Position numbers and translations under genes: made by a program. Shown here one piece after another: positions 1 to 8,419 of a stretch of DNA of 64,000 nt; position 1 is the first letter of the stretch; every line of letters starts with the position of its first letter. The notes under the pieces were generated by a model that was given only the letters and a program-made list of their open reading frames with translations, was not told the DNA's origin and searched no databases. Source of the DNA: Stratiformator vulcanicus (GTDB lineage: Bacteria; Planctomycetota; Planctomycetia; Planctomycetales; Planctomycetaceae). The stretch lies in the NCBI RefSeq assembly GCF_007744515.1, contig NZ_CP036268.1, forward strand, positions 1,775,712-1,839,711, read 5' to 3'.

Positions 1-2
1 AG

Positions 3-1931
3 CACACCGACGTCGAACTCCGCGGCGCGCGGCAGTGTCTCAATCTCAGCCATCCGAACCTCGTCACGATTTTCGATATCCGCGAGGACGAAAACGGCGA
101 CCATTGGGTCGTGATGGAATACGTCGACGGCCCCCGGCTTTCCGATGTACTCGACCGCCGCGGTCGGCTCTCTGTCGAAGAGACACTCGCATGGCTCGAG
201 GGCATGGCGGGCGGACTGACTTATCTGCACAACCGCGGCCTCGTTCACCGCGATCTGAAGCCCTCGAACGTATTTCGCGAGGGAGAGACCGTCAAAGTCG
301 GCGACGTCGGACTCTCGAAGTTCATCAGCGAGAGTCGACGCAGCGCCCACACTCAATCGGTCGGCACCGTCTATTACATGGCCCCGGAAGTCGCCAAGGG
401 CCGCTACGGTCGCGAGGTCGACGTCTACGCCCTCGGCGTGATGACCTACGAGATGCTCACCGGTGATTTACCTTTCGACGGTGAGTCGACGGGTGAGATA
501 TTGATGAAGCACCTGACCGACAAGCCGGATCTGTCCGGCGTGCCGGAACACCTCCGCCCGGTTCTGGCTGCCGCACTTGAGAAAGATCCGCAAAAACGGA
601 CCGCGACGGTCGGTGACCTGGTCGAGAACTTTCGAGCCGTTGCGGATGTGTCGTCGCCGACTCCACTCCGCAGCGCGGTCCGCACGACTGCCATTGGTCC
701 AGAAGCTTCATTGAATCTGTCGACAGACGCAAATGCGCCTCGCGAAGCGGCGCTCGATATCCCGGAAGAGTCATTCCACGGCCGAAAACTTGCTGCCTCA
801 CGGGGAACGTTGCTCGACATGCCGGCTGGTTTGTTCGGCAGTGTCGGCGGTCTGATTCTCGCGCTCGGTTACAGCGCGCAAATGCCCGGCCCGCCGATGG
901 GCAAAGCGTTGCTGCTTGGGTTGGGAGTTGTGGGTGGATTTCTGGTCTCCGAAGGTTTTGCCCGCGCGATTTGGCGCGACTACGCACGCTCTCAGCCCGA
1001 TCACTCGCAGGCCTTGGAAGTCGGTTTCTGGAAGGCGGTGACGGCACTGTGGGTGATGGTCATCGTTGCCGCGTTCGCGTTTCCGCAAGTGCTCGGAATT
1101 CCGCGACCGCTCGGCATGTTTGTCGGGATCGGGGCAGCAGTCTTCTTCGCGTTCGTTAAACCGCATTCACGGTCGAAGTCGCTACGCCGGAAGAGTGAGC
1201 GGTTTCGGCAAGTCCGAAGTCAGAACCGATGTCGCTCCGGGACTGGGAGGAAATCAGCGGTGCAGTGCCGGACCTATTCACCGGCCACGCCGAGAGTCGA
1301 AACACCCCGATCGATCCCTGCCGTTCGACGAGCGAAAGAGATGTCCGGGGCATTCGTTATTTCGACGTTCGCAGCAGGGTTTCTGGCTTTCGTCCTCGCA
1401 GCATTCAACTTTATGCCGCCGGAAGCGGCGATTGCCTTCGGCACGACGACGGCACTGGGATCGTCGCTCGTCGTCTCGACCGCCAAACTCCGCGAAGGTG
1501 CGGGGCAGACCCGCGGTCGCCGATGGTTGATCGCCGGTGCTGGTGTCCTCGTCGGCTTATTCGCCTTCGCGATGAACGACTGGCTGATGGTCAGTCCGGA
1601 ACGGATCGGTGAACCCGACGCCTTGCTGCGAAACCTGCACGATGTCTCGCCCGGCTTGCAGATGAAAGACGGCATCGCCCCCACGGCATTCGCTTACGCG
1701 TCATTTTTCGCCCTGCTGTTCGGCGTCCGTCGTTGGTGGCGGCACGTCGATTCATATCGCAGGTATCGATTCAACATCTCAACGGTATTGGTCACGGCCG
1801 GTGTGGGTTGGCTGCTGACGTTATTCGTTTACTTCCCGCATGATCTCGGCCCGCTCTGGGCAGCGGCAATCGCGACGATCGCACAGGTCGCCGCGCCGTG
1901 GACACCGCCGAAAGATCGGCAGGCCGCCTGA
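3..1931 (+). CDS. Membrane-anchored Ser/Thr protein kinase (5' end outside window)
   Basis: The reading frame is open from the window edge, so the N-terminus and the glycine loop/Lys region lie upstream. Visible kinase motifs are the hinge region (WVVMEYVDG), the catalytic HRDLKPSN (about nt 246-269), a GDVGLSK activation-loop start (Mg-binding Asp at nt 303; DVG instead of the usual DFG), MAPE and a DVYALGV helix. The kinase domain ends near nt 640. The C-terminal half holds about ten hydrophobic segments in two blocks, separated by an Arg/Ser-rich linker at about nt 1158-1340. The family is the bacterial Hanks-type (PknB-like) kinase, with the kinase domain on the cytoplasmic side. It is followed immediately by a membrane protein and an ECF sigma gene, a common planctomycete grouping. 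Family is certain; the target is unknown. Confidence 0.93.
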   Translation, partial: HTDVELRGARQCLNLSHPNLVTIFDIREDENGDHWVVMEYVDGPRLSDVLDRRGRLSVEETLAWLEGMAGGLTYLHNRGLVHRDLKPSNVFREGETVKVGDVGLSKFISESRRSAHTQSVGTVYYMAPEVAKGRYGREVDVYALGVMTYEMLTGDLPFDGESTGEILMKHLTDKPDLSGVPEHLRPVLAAALEKDPQKRTATVGDLVENFRAVADVSSPTPLRSAVRTTAIGPEASLNLSTDANAPREAALDIPEESFHGRKLAASRGTLLDMPAGLFGSVGGLILALGYSAQMPGPPMGKALLLGLGVVGGFLVSEGFARAIWRDYARSQPDHSQALEVGFWKAVTALWVMVIVAAFAFPQVLGIPRPLGMFVGIGAAVFFAFVKPHSRSKSLRRKSERFRQVRSQNRCRSGTGRKSAVQCRTYSPATPRVETPRSIPAVRRAKEMSGAFVISTFAAGFLAFVLAAFNFMPPEAAIAFGTTTALGSSLVVSTAKLREGAGQTRGRRWLIAGAGVLVGLFAFAMNDWLMVSPERIGEPDALLRNLHDVSPGLQMKDGIAPTAFAYASFFALLFGVRRWWRHVDSYRRYRFNISTVLVTAGVGWLLTLFVYFPHDLGPLWAAAIATIAQVAAPWTPPKDRQAA

Positions 1932-2813
1932 ATGGAACCTTCTTTGATGGTGCTGGGAGCAGCAGATATGACTGTCGCCGTGGTTGGAATCGGATTGGTA
2001 ATCGTGGTCGTCTTGGTTATCGGTGTCGGCTTAATCGCCGCGATCGCAACGCTCGTGTCGACCGGTTCACCGGAGGTCTCCCTCGTAGCCGGTATCGGCG
2101 GCGGTGTATTGACGGCCGGCGTGCTCACGCTGATCGCCGGATCATTCACCGAGGTCCGCCGCGAGGCGACGGTTGAATATCGAATTGCTGCGAATGAAAC
2201 GTCGGGCGAAGCCGTTTCCGATAACCCGGTGCCGTCGACATCGATTCCGGATCGACCCGTGGCGGACGTGACCGCGACAATTCCCGTCGAAGCTGACCAA
2301 CCGGATGTGATCGAGATGTCGCGGATCCCGGACTGGCTGAAAGCCGAAGTTGCGGCGGAGACGCAGTCGGAGCAGAGTTCGCACTCCGATTCATCGGAAA
2401 TCGTTGTCACAAGTCGGCAGTTTGCCACGCGGGAGGAGGCGTTCGACGACGCTGCGGAGTTGGCGGCGCAGAAGGTCCGACCTCGCTTTGCCTCCTATAC
2501 TCGAGATGGTTCGTCGGACGATATCACTCCCGACATGGTTCGCGAGACGCTCGTCGCGGACACCTACGTCGAGCCGATCACTCGAACCGCGGGGGACAAT
2601 GAATTCACCGTCTACCGTGCGTCGCTGCTATTGAAGACGACGCCGGAGCGAATGTCGGACTTGCGGCAACTCTGGCGAGCCGAAGAGGTCCCGGAACGCA
2701 GCAAAATCGCGGTCGGTGGAGCAGCCGGAGTCACCCTGCTGGCGGCAATGGCGTTCGGCGTGTTGAATTGGCGAGAGAAACGGCAATCGAGCCGACATGA
2801 ACACGAATCGTGA
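1932..2813 (+). CDS. Membrane protein of unknown function
   Basis: The ATG directly abuts the TGA of the kinase gene, so the two are probably co-transcribed and translationally coupled; a second Met at nt 1968 is an alternative start. The 293-residue product has two N-terminal hydrophobic segments (about residues 10-40 and 48-75), a roughly 170-residue acidic soluble region and a C-terminal transmembrane helix (about residues 255-275, GGAAGVTLLAAMAFGVLNW) followed by a basic tail. I recognise no enzyme motif. The position next to a membrane kinase suggests a partner or substrate at the membrane, but that is inference only. Confidence 0.75.
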   Translation: MEPSLMVLGAADMTVAVVGIGLVIVVVLVIGVGLIAAIATLVSTGSPEVSLVAGIGGGVLTAGVLTLIAGSFTEVRREATVEYRIAANETSGEAVSDNPVPSTSIPDRPVADVTATIPVEADQPDVIEMSRIPDWLKAEVAAETQSEQSSHSDSSEIVVTSRQFATREEAFDDAAELAAQKVRPRFASYTRDGSSDDITPDMVRETLVADTYVEPITRTAGDNEFTVYRASLLLKTTPERMSDLRQLWRAEEVPERSKIAVGGAAGVTLLAAMAFGVLNWREKRQSSRHEHES

Positions 2814-2820
2814 TCTCGTC

Positions 2821-2892
2821 GTTTAGCCGCGCCCGACAGGAAGCGCGCCGGTACGGTTAATTCAGCCACGCTCCCTAACGATCGCGGCTCAA
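2821..2892. repeat. Short inverted-repeat element, family A copy 1
   Basis: This 72-bp element is bounded by imperfect terminal inverted repeats of about 25 bp: left arm starts GTTTAGCCGCGCCCGACAGG, and the right arm read on the minus strand starts GTTGAGCCGCGATCGTTAGG. It fills most of the gap between the membrane protein and the sigma factor gene. The same arm sequence recurs at 3563-3637 and as half copies at 4507-4534 and 15790-15818. No coding capacity. Confidence 0.75.
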
Positions 2893-2917
2893 CGGAAGAC
2901 CTCAATAACGGGGACTC

Positions 2918-3568
2918 ATGCCTTCATCGGAAGCGGATCGATTGCTGGTGGGCCAAGTTCGCACGGGCGATGAACGCGCGTGGGAAGAACTCATCGCGCG
3001 GTTCGAAGGAAGACTGATCGCCTATGTCGATGCGCGGTTGCGAAATCGCTCCCGCAGCGAAGACGTGGTGCAGGAAACCTTCATCGGCTTCCTCACGAGC
3101 CTGCCGAATTACGACGAAGCAACGCCGCTCGATTCGTTTTTATTCTCAATCGCCGCTCACAAGCTGACCGACCTGTTGCGTCGCGAGGGACGCCGGCCGA
3201 CGGTGCCACTATTCGCGAACAGTTCGTGGGGATCGTCGAGCGAACCGGCCGGGCGAGGTCGACGGGCTTCGAGCATGATGCGCTCGCGCGAAGGCAAGGT
3301 CGCCGAGCGGCGGGTCATTGAAGACTGTCTGGCCGACCTGATCATCGGTTGGAAGGGGTCTGGCGACTGGGAGCGGCTCAAGTGCCTGGAGCTTTTGCTT
3401 GTCTCCGGTATGGGAAATAAAGACGTTGCCCGCGAACTCGGGATCACCGAACAGGCCGTGGCGAATCACAAATTTTTCGTCGTTGCAAAATTGAAGGACG
3501 CAGCCGCGAATGCCCGCGTCAGAGATTTCCGCATCGAAGAATATGGCCTGAGCGACACCCACGTTTAG
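2918..3568 (+). CDS. RNA polymerase ECF-type sigma factor
   Basis: The 216-residue protein has a sigma region 2 (about residues 15-90; SRSEDVVQETFIGFLTSLPN, then FLFSIAAHKLTDLLRREGR) and a region 4 helix-turn-helix (about residues 150-200; NKDVARELGITEQAVANHKF). The linker between them is longer and more Ser/Arg-rich than in most ECF factors. It would direct RNA polymerase core to a specific promoter set. No classical anti-sigma gene follows; the upstream neighbours are a membrane Ser/Thr kinase and a membrane protein, consistent with the kinase-linked ECF groups known in planctomycetes (inference). Its TAG stop (3566-3568) lies inside the left arm of the following repeat element. Confidence 0.9.
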   Translation: MPSSEADRLLVGQVRTGDERAWEELIARFEGRLIAYVDARLRNRSRSEDVVQETFIGFLTSLPNYDEATPLDSFLFSIAAHKLTDLLRREGRRPTVPLFANSSWGSSSEPAGRGRRASSMMRSREGKVAERRVIEDCLADLIIGWKGSGDWERLKCLELLLVSGMGNKDVARELGITEQAVANHKFFVVAKLKDAAANARVRDFRIEEYGLSDTHV

Positions 3569-3637
3569 CCCTGAACACGAGGGAGCGCTTCGAACGTGTC
3601 TCGAAATCGGCGCGCTTCCTGACGGTCGCGGCTAAAC
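3563..3637. repeat. Short inverted-repeat element, family A copy 2, supplying two stop codons
   Basis: This 75-bp element has terminal inverted repeats GTTTAGCC...GGGAGCGC / GCGCTTCCTGACGGTCGCGG...CTAAAC. It sits exactly between two convergent genes: the TAG at 3566-3568 in the left arm ends the sigma factor gene, and the TAG read on the minus strand at 3632-3634 in the right arm ends the NUDIX gene. The arms could also form a stem-loop acting as a bidirectional terminator. Confidence 0.8.
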
Positions 3638-4156
3638 GTTGCGGGTAATGAAATAAAGCCCCGCGTAGACCTTCGGGTCGACGAGAAACCCGGAGCGCGA
3701 TTTCTCATCGAGAAATGCGTCGACATCGTCCATCGGCACTTTGTGCACCGTGATGTCTTCGGAATCGTCGCCGCCACCTTCGCCGATTTGGCGAACCCCC
3801 TCGGCTCGGTAAAACGTGATGACTTCACTCGTCAGGCCGGATGAGGCGGGGCCTTCGGTGAGATAGACCATCCGCTCGGCGGTGTGGCCGGTCTCCTCTT
3901 CCAGTTCTCGAATCGCTGTCTGTGCAAGCGACTCGCCTTCGAATTGCGGATCATCGCCCGCCAGTCCCGCGGGGAGTTCGATCGTCCGGCTGCGGATCGG
4001 TTCGCGGTATTGCTCCACTAACAGCAGGCACTCATCGACGACCGCCGCCACGCAGACGATACCCGTGACGTTCTGCCGGGTGACGTACTCCCAGCCGTCG
4101 CGAATGACAAAGCGGAGATGCTTCCCGGCGTGAAGGGTGGTTTCGGAATCGCTCAT
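3632..4156 (-). CDS. NUDIX hydrolase, ADP-ribose pyrophosphatase-like
   Basis: The 174-residue protein carries a NUDIX box: E75, R83-E84-L, E87-E88 and G90 (AIRELEEETG), with the upstream LPAGL loop typical of the ADP-ribose/ADP-sugar pyrophosphatase subgroup. These enzymes cleave nucleoside diphosphate-X compounds, using Mg ions bound by the Glu cluster. Length fits the family. It is the last gene of a minus-strand run: its ATG lies 6 bp after the stop of the 88-residue gene, so the two are likely translated from one message. Exact substrate cannot be read from sequence. Confidence 0.9.
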   Translation of the reverse strand: MSDSETTLHAGKHLRFVIRDGWEYVTRQNVTGIVCVAAVVDECLLLVEQYREPIRSRTIELPAGLAGDDPQFEGESLAQTAIRELEEETGHTAERMVYLTEGPASSGLTSEVITFYRAEGVRQIGEGGGDDSEDITVHKVPMDDVDAFLDEKSRSGFLVDPKVYAGLYFITRNV

Positions 4157-4162
4157 CAGTAT

Positions 4163-4429
4163 CTATTCCGCCTGAGCGAGCCGTTCGCGACCGCGGCGTT
4201 TCGTCTCCTCAATGTCGAGAGGGGCGAAACGACCGGCTCGGAGATCCTCCATGCCCAGTTCGATCTCGGCCTTCAAATCCACGTTATCAAGGTCACCGCA
4301 CTGCTCGCGGAACAGCGCGAGCAGGTCTTCGAGCGAACGGCCTTCAAGATCAACTTCGCTATCGCGAAGAACCATCCCCAGAAACTCACTGAAGTCGGCT
4401 GCTTCGGCTTTCGTGGCGGGAGACGGCAT
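4163..4429 (-). CDS. Small conserved-type protein of unknown function
   Basis: An acidic 88-residue protein, mostly predicted helix, with no Cys cluster or membrane segment. The central LEGRSLEDLLALFREQCGD looks amphipathic, and the C-terminus is charged (ETKRRGRERL). The overall appearance recalls small antitoxin-like or adaptor proteins, but no toxin partner is adjacent: the next gene, 6 bp downstream, is the NUDIX hydrolase. The tight spacing supports that it is a real gene. Function unknown. Confidence 0.7.
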   Translation of the reverse strand: MPSPATKAEAADFSEFLGMVLRDSEVDLEGRSLEDLLALFREQCGDLDNVDLKAEIELGMEDLRAGRFAPLDIEETKRRGRERLAQAE

Positions 4430-4506
4430 GGCGAAATGCTTTCGATCAGGGAATTTGAGTCACTGACAGTATACCGAAGAGGGGTAACGGGAGTGAATGA
4501 GAGATC

Positions 4507-4534
4507 GAGCGCTTCGTTTCGGTCGCGGCTAAAC
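4507..4534 (-). repeat. Half copy of family A repeat arm
   Basis: The minus strand reads GTTTAGCCGCGACCGAAACG and continues to the GAAGCGCTC end of the family A arm. No second arm is evident nearby. It lies between xerC/D and the 88-residue gene. Confidence 0.6.
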
Positions 4535-4556
4535 GTAGGGGCTCGACCCTCGGGAG

Positions 4557-5501
4557 TTATCCACGCGGGTGATGCGCTGAGTGGATCGCTTTGAGTCGGC
4601 TGTGGTCGACGTGGGTGTAGCGCTGGGTCGTGCGGATGCTCGCGTGGCCGAGGATTTCCTGAAGGGCCCGGATCTCCGCTCCGCCGGCGAGCATGTGCGT
4701 TGCGAAACTGTGCCGCAGCGTGTGCGGGCTGACCTTGCTGCTCGCACCGATGCGGGCCGCGTAGCGCTTCACGAGGTTCCAAATCATGATCCGCGTGAGC
4801 GGTCGACCGGAACGCGAGACGAACAGCATTTCGGAGTCAGGCCGGGCGATCGTCGGACGTTCGTGCTTCAGATAGGACTCCAGTGCCGCGCGGGCGACGG
4901 GGTTGAGCGAGACGAGACGTTCCTTGTTGCCCTTGCCGAGCACGCGGCAGAAGTTTTCTTCCAGCCGGACATCTTTTTGGGCCAGACCGATCACCTCCGA
5001 CGTCCGGCAGCCGGTGGCGTACATCAGGCAGAGGATGGCTCGATCACGGAGGTAGTAGCGATCGGTCGGGTCGGGCGCGAGCAGCAGCCGATCGACCTGT
5101 TCGGGGCTGAGAACACTCGGCAGCCGCTGCCACAACTTCGGCGACTCAATCAACTCGGCCGCGCTCTCGGCGACGACCCCTTCGAGCATCAGATACCGAA
5201 AGAACATCCGGATCGAAACCAGATGCCGGGCGATCGAGGTCGCCGACAGTTCCGCGGCGTAGAGGTCGTCGAGATATTCGCCGAGCAATTTCAGCGAGAC
5301 GTCGGACAGGCTCGGCGGGCCATGCTTGGCGAACCAGTCGGCAAACCGTTTCAAGTCGGCGGTATATGCCTTGAGCGTATTGAGCGACATCCCGCATTCG
5401 GCTTCGAGGTAGTGCCGAAAGGGTTCAAGGTGCAGTTCCAGCGACGCGGGACGCCGCGAAAAGAACTTGGAACCGGCGGGAGGGCGTTTACGGGCTGGCA
5501 C
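4557..5501 (-). CDS. Tyrosine recombinase, XerC/XerD family
   Basis: The 314-residue protein has the N-terminal SAM-like core-binding domain (about residues 20-110) and the catalytic domain with all active-site residues: R166 (TGCRTSEV), K193 (GKGNKERL), H260-R263 (SPHTLRHSFATHML), H286 (LGHASIRTT) and the nucleophile Y295. Length and C-terminus match chromosomal XerC/XerD, which act at dif to resolve chromosome dimers. It starts with GTG at 5499-5501; the region just upstream is the inverted repeat at 5503-5650. It lies between pcrA and small genes on the same strand and has no phage context, so it is more likely the housekeeping recombinase than an integrase. Confidence 0.9.
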   Translation of the reverse strand: MPARKRPPAGSKFFSRRPASLELHLEPFRHYLEAECGMSLNTLKAYTADLKRFADWFAKHGPPSLSDVSLKLLGEYLDDLYAAELSATSIARHLVSIRMFFRYLMLEGVVAESAAELIESPKLWQRLPSVLSPEQVDRLLLAPDPTDRYYLRDRAILCLMYATGCRTSEVIGLAQKDVRLEENFCRVLGKGNKERLVSLNPVARAALESYLKHERPTIARPDSEMLFVSRSGRPLTRIMIWNLVKRYAARIGASSKVSPHTLRHSFATHMLAGGAEIRALQEILGHASIRTTQRYTHVDHSRLKAIHSAHHPRG

Positions 5502-5502
5502 G

Positions 5503-5650
5503 GAGCTATCAGCTGTCAGCTATCGGCTGTCAGCTTTTTCCTTGGAAGACCTGAAACAAGAACGCGATCGCCACGTGATGGTGGCCTTCGTCTCATATCG
5601 GTCTTCCGCGCGCGGAGCTGATAGCGGATCGCTGACAGCCGACAGCTAAG
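5503..5650. repeat. Inverted-repeat element, family C, between pcrA and xerC/D
   Basis: The left arm (5503-5537) repeats the motif AGCTATCAGCTGTCAGC and GGCTGTCAGC, and the right arm (5616-5650) is its imperfect reverse complement (GCTGATAGC...GCTGACAGCC). On the minus strand the right arm begins TTAGCTGTCGGCTGTCAGC, whose TAG at 5646-5648 is the stop codon of pcrA. The 78 bp between the arms shows no gene. Confidence 0.7.
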
Positions 5651-8024
5651 GGCGAAGCCCGATCGGTTGGAGCGGGGATTTGTCGGCGACGAAGGTGGCG
5701 CGGTCCTGGCTGTCTTCGAACTCGACGGTGACCCTGCGGTTTCTGGCGAAGCCATCGGTTTCAACGACGATACCGGTTCCGTAGCGCGGATGACGGACCT
5801 TATCGCCAACCGCAAAGCCGGCCCGGAGTTCGGCCTGCTGAGACGTCCCGCCACCCAATAACGCCGCTCCCGTGGTCAACCCGCCGACCTTCGGCTGCCC
5901 TTGCGACGGTTTCGCCTTAGGCGACTCCTCAATTTTTTCGTTGGAGTTTTCTGTTTCTTCGCTCGCATCACCGAACGCAAAGTCGTCGAAGTCAGAGTGG
6001 TTCTCCCACTCCTCTGCTGCCGCAGGCCCCCCCCGTCCGGGGTCGGACACGCGGTCATCGACTTCGAGGTTCATTTCGCTGAGGAACTCGCTCGGTACGG
6101 CGAGCGTGGGTCGCCCGCGGAACTCACGGCGTTCGACATGCGAGAGGGTCAGCTCCTCCATCGCCCGGGTGATGCCCACGAAGAGCAGCCGACGTTCTTC
6201 TTCAAGCTCCATGATGCTGTGGCTCTTGAGCGATCGCTCATGCGGCAACAGCATCTGTTCGACAGCCACCACAAAGACGACCGGGAACTCCAAGCCCTTG
6301 GCCGCGTGCAGCGTCATGAGCGTGACCTTGCCGGCCTCTTCATCGACGGTGTCGGTCTCGTTGGTGAGGCTCGTCTGCTCGAGGAAGCCGGGTAGCGAAC
6401 CCTCTTCACCCGCTTCGCGATCGTATTCGCAGGCGGCGGTCAAAAGTTCTTCGACATTCGCCAGTCGCTGCATCGACTCTTCCGAGTCCTCGTTTTTCAG
6501 CTCTTCGGCGTAGCCGGTTTGGTCGAGGACCTGCTTCATCAACTCGCCGACCGGTCCCTCGGCATGTTCGTCGAGGGCGTCGATCAGCGCCCCAAACTTC
6601 TTGACGGACGTCGCGGCGCGTTTGCTGAGCGACTTGATCTGCTCGGCGTGCCGGGAGGCTTCGACCGCGTCGACGCGCTGCTCCTCGGCCCATGAGGTGA
6701 CCCGCTGCTGCGTCTTATCGCCGATCGCCCGCTTGGGTTTGTTGACGATCCGGCGAAAGGCGACGACGTCATCAGGATTAGCGATCAGCCGCAGGTAGCC
6801 GAGGACGTCTTTCACTTCGGCCCGGTCATAGAACGCCGTGCCCGCGGCGACTTGATACGGGATTTTTTGCCGGCCGAGCGCGCGTTCGATCTCACGCGAC
6901 AGAGCGTTGACGCGGTAGAAAATCGCAATGTCCGAATACGGCCGCCCCTCTTCGCGATGAGCGTCGACGATTCGTTCGGCGATGGCCTCGGCTTCGGCTT
7001 TACCGTCGCGGAGTCGCATTCGCGTCACGTCGCGACCGTCGTCATTTTGCGTGCGGAGGACCTTCTTCTTGCGATGGACATTGTGGGCGATCAAGTCGTC
7101 GGCCGCCTTGAGAATCGACTTCGTGCTGCGGAAGTTGTCTTCGAGGCGGATCGTCGTTGCGTCGGGATAATCGCGTTCGAATTTGAGAATGTTCTCGATC
7201 TTCGCGCCGCGCCAGCCGTAGATCGACTGGTCGGGGTCGCCGGTCACGCAGACGTGGGGTTCGTCCTGTGCGAGCGCTCGCACGATCGTGTACTGGGCGG
7301 TGTTGGTGTCCTGGTATTCGTCGACCAGAACGAATTTGAAGCGGTTGTCGAGGTCTGAGCGAATCTCTTCATTTTCCGACAGCAGCATCACGACGTGCAG
7401 CAGGAGGTCGTCGAAATCAACGGCATTGGCATCGAGGAGCGCTCGCTGATAGGCGGGGTAGACCTTCGCCGTGACCGACTGCATGTGATCGCCGACGCGG
7501 TCATTGAACTGCCGGGCATACGTCTCGGCGGTAATCATCGCGTTCTTGGCGTGGCCGATCTGATGGAGCAGCTTGCGGGGCGAATAGTGGGTCGCGTCGA
7601 TGTCGAGATCGCGCAGCACCTGCTTCATGAGCTGCTGTTGATCGGCGGTGTCGTAGATCGAAAAGTTCGTCTTCAGGCCTACGGCTTCGGGGCGTTTTCG
7701 CAGCAGCCGCGCACAAAAGCGGTGAAACGTACTCACCCAGACATACGCCCCGGGCAGCAGTTGCTGGACCCGCGTGCCCATCTCGCCGGCGGCCTTGTTG
7801 GTGAATGTGATCGCGAGAATTTCGCGCGGATCGACGCCACGCTCGACCAGGCGGGCGATGCGGCGGGTGATGACGCGCGTCTTGCCCGAGCCGGGTCCGG
7901 CGAGAACGAGCAGCGGTCCCTCGAAGTGTTCGACGGCGGCGTTTTGCGGTTCGGTCAGGTCATTCGCACCTGAGCCCGCCACCGCTGCGTCCGCGGCGTC
8001 GAAGCCGTTATCAGAGTTTTTCAT
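5646..8024 (-). CDS. pcrA: ATP-dependent 3'-5' DNA helicase PcrA/UvrD
   Basis: The 792-residue superfamily 1 helicase has the Q-motif (LTEPQNAAV), Walker A (AGPGSGKTRV, residues 42-51), motif Ia (ITFTNKAAGEM), Walker B (VDEYQDTN), motif III (GDPDQSIYGWRGA), motif IV (LEDNFRST), motif V (TLHAAKGLEFPVVF) and motif VI (LLFVGITRAMEEL). The C-terminus (GDKVRHPRYGTGIVVET) is the small Tudor-like RNA polymerase-interaction domain typical of PcrA/UvrD. Roles are nucleotide excision repair, replication-fork clearing and removal of RecA. Length is slightly above the usual 720-750 because of an acidic Ser/Glu-rich linker before the Tudor-like domain. Its stop codon lies in the repeat at 5503-5650. Confidence 0.96.
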   Translation of the reverse strand: MKNSDNGFDAADAAVAGSGANDLTEPQNAAVEHFEGPLLVLAGPGSGKTRVITRRIARLVERGVDPREILAITFTNKAAGEMGTRVQQLLPGAYVWVSTFHRFCARLLRKRPEAVGLKTNFSIYDTADQQQLMKQVLRDLDIDATHYSPRKLLHQIGHAKNAMITAETYARQFNDRVGDHMQSVTAKVYPAYQRALLDANAVDFDDLLLHVVMLLSENEEIRSDLDNRFKFVLVDEYQDTNTAQYTIVRALAQDEPHVCVTGDPDQSIYGWRGAKIENILKFERDYPDATTIRLEDNFRSTKSILKAADDLIAHNVHRKKKVLRTQNDDGRDVTRMRLRDGKAEAEAIAERIVDAHREEGRPYSDIAIFYRVNALSREIERALGRQKIPYQVAAGTAFYDRAEVKDVLGYLRLIANPDDVVAFRRIVNKPKRAIGDKTQQRVTSWAEEQRVDAVEASRHAEQIKSLSKRAATSVKKFGALIDALDEHAEGPVGELMKQVLDQTGYAEELKNEDSEESMQRLANVEELLTAACEYDREAGEEGSLPGFLEQTSLTNETDTVDEEAGKVTLMTLHAAKGLEFPVVFVVAVEQMLLPHERSLKSHSIMELEEERRLLFVGITRAMEELTLSHVERREFRGRPTLAVPSEFLSEMNLEVDDRVSDPGRGGPAAAEEWENHSDFDDFAFGDASEETENSNEKIEESPKAKPSQGQPKVGGLTTGAALLGGGTSQQAELRAGFAVGDKVRHPRYGTGIVVETDGFARNRRVTVEFEDSQDRATFVADKSPLQPIGLRP

Positions 8025-8419
8025 CGGTCCCTATTACTCCGCACTCCGTCGCGGGCCGGCGAAAACCGCTCGATTTCGACCCGATTTCGCTCAGCCTACC
8101 GGGAGTGAGGAGGTGCCGACCAGCGCACCACGCCGGGATGTCGCTCGCGACGGGGCGTCCCCCCATATTGATCGTCCGCTGTCAAATTGATTGCGACGGA
8201 CGTATCGACGCTATACCGTGTTACGTCTGGGAGGTTTAAGTGGAATGGGGGGCGTGAAGCGGCCGAGTCGCATTGCTTAGTCTGCGAAGACTCTCCGTGC
8301 GAACTTCTTCGCGACCAACCCATACTGCCCAGTCGATAGTTTTTAACACATGATGAACCGGTCTGTCTCATTGCTGAGGCAGTCGATCTTCAAGTCCAGC
8401 GCCGCAAGAGAGTCAATCG
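8025..8419. other. Divergent intergenic region (395 bp), no gene seen
   Basis: This gap separates pcrA (-) from the exported protein gene (+) and must hold both promoters. I see no convincing ORF, tRNA or hairpin. A weak sigma-70-like pair exists on + (TTGATT at 8187-8192, then a TATACC near 8212), but its 19-bp spacing is poor, so I do not call it as a promoter. Confidence 0.4.

Noticed and set aside
4557-5501. Tyrosine recombinase as the integrase of an integrated element
   Set aside because: No phage, att-type duplication or tRNA is next to it, and its length and motifs match XerC/XerD.
4581-5621. Long plus-strand ORF opposite xerC/D
   Set aside because: It is the antisense shadow of the recombinase and its repeat-rich upstream gap, with no family features.
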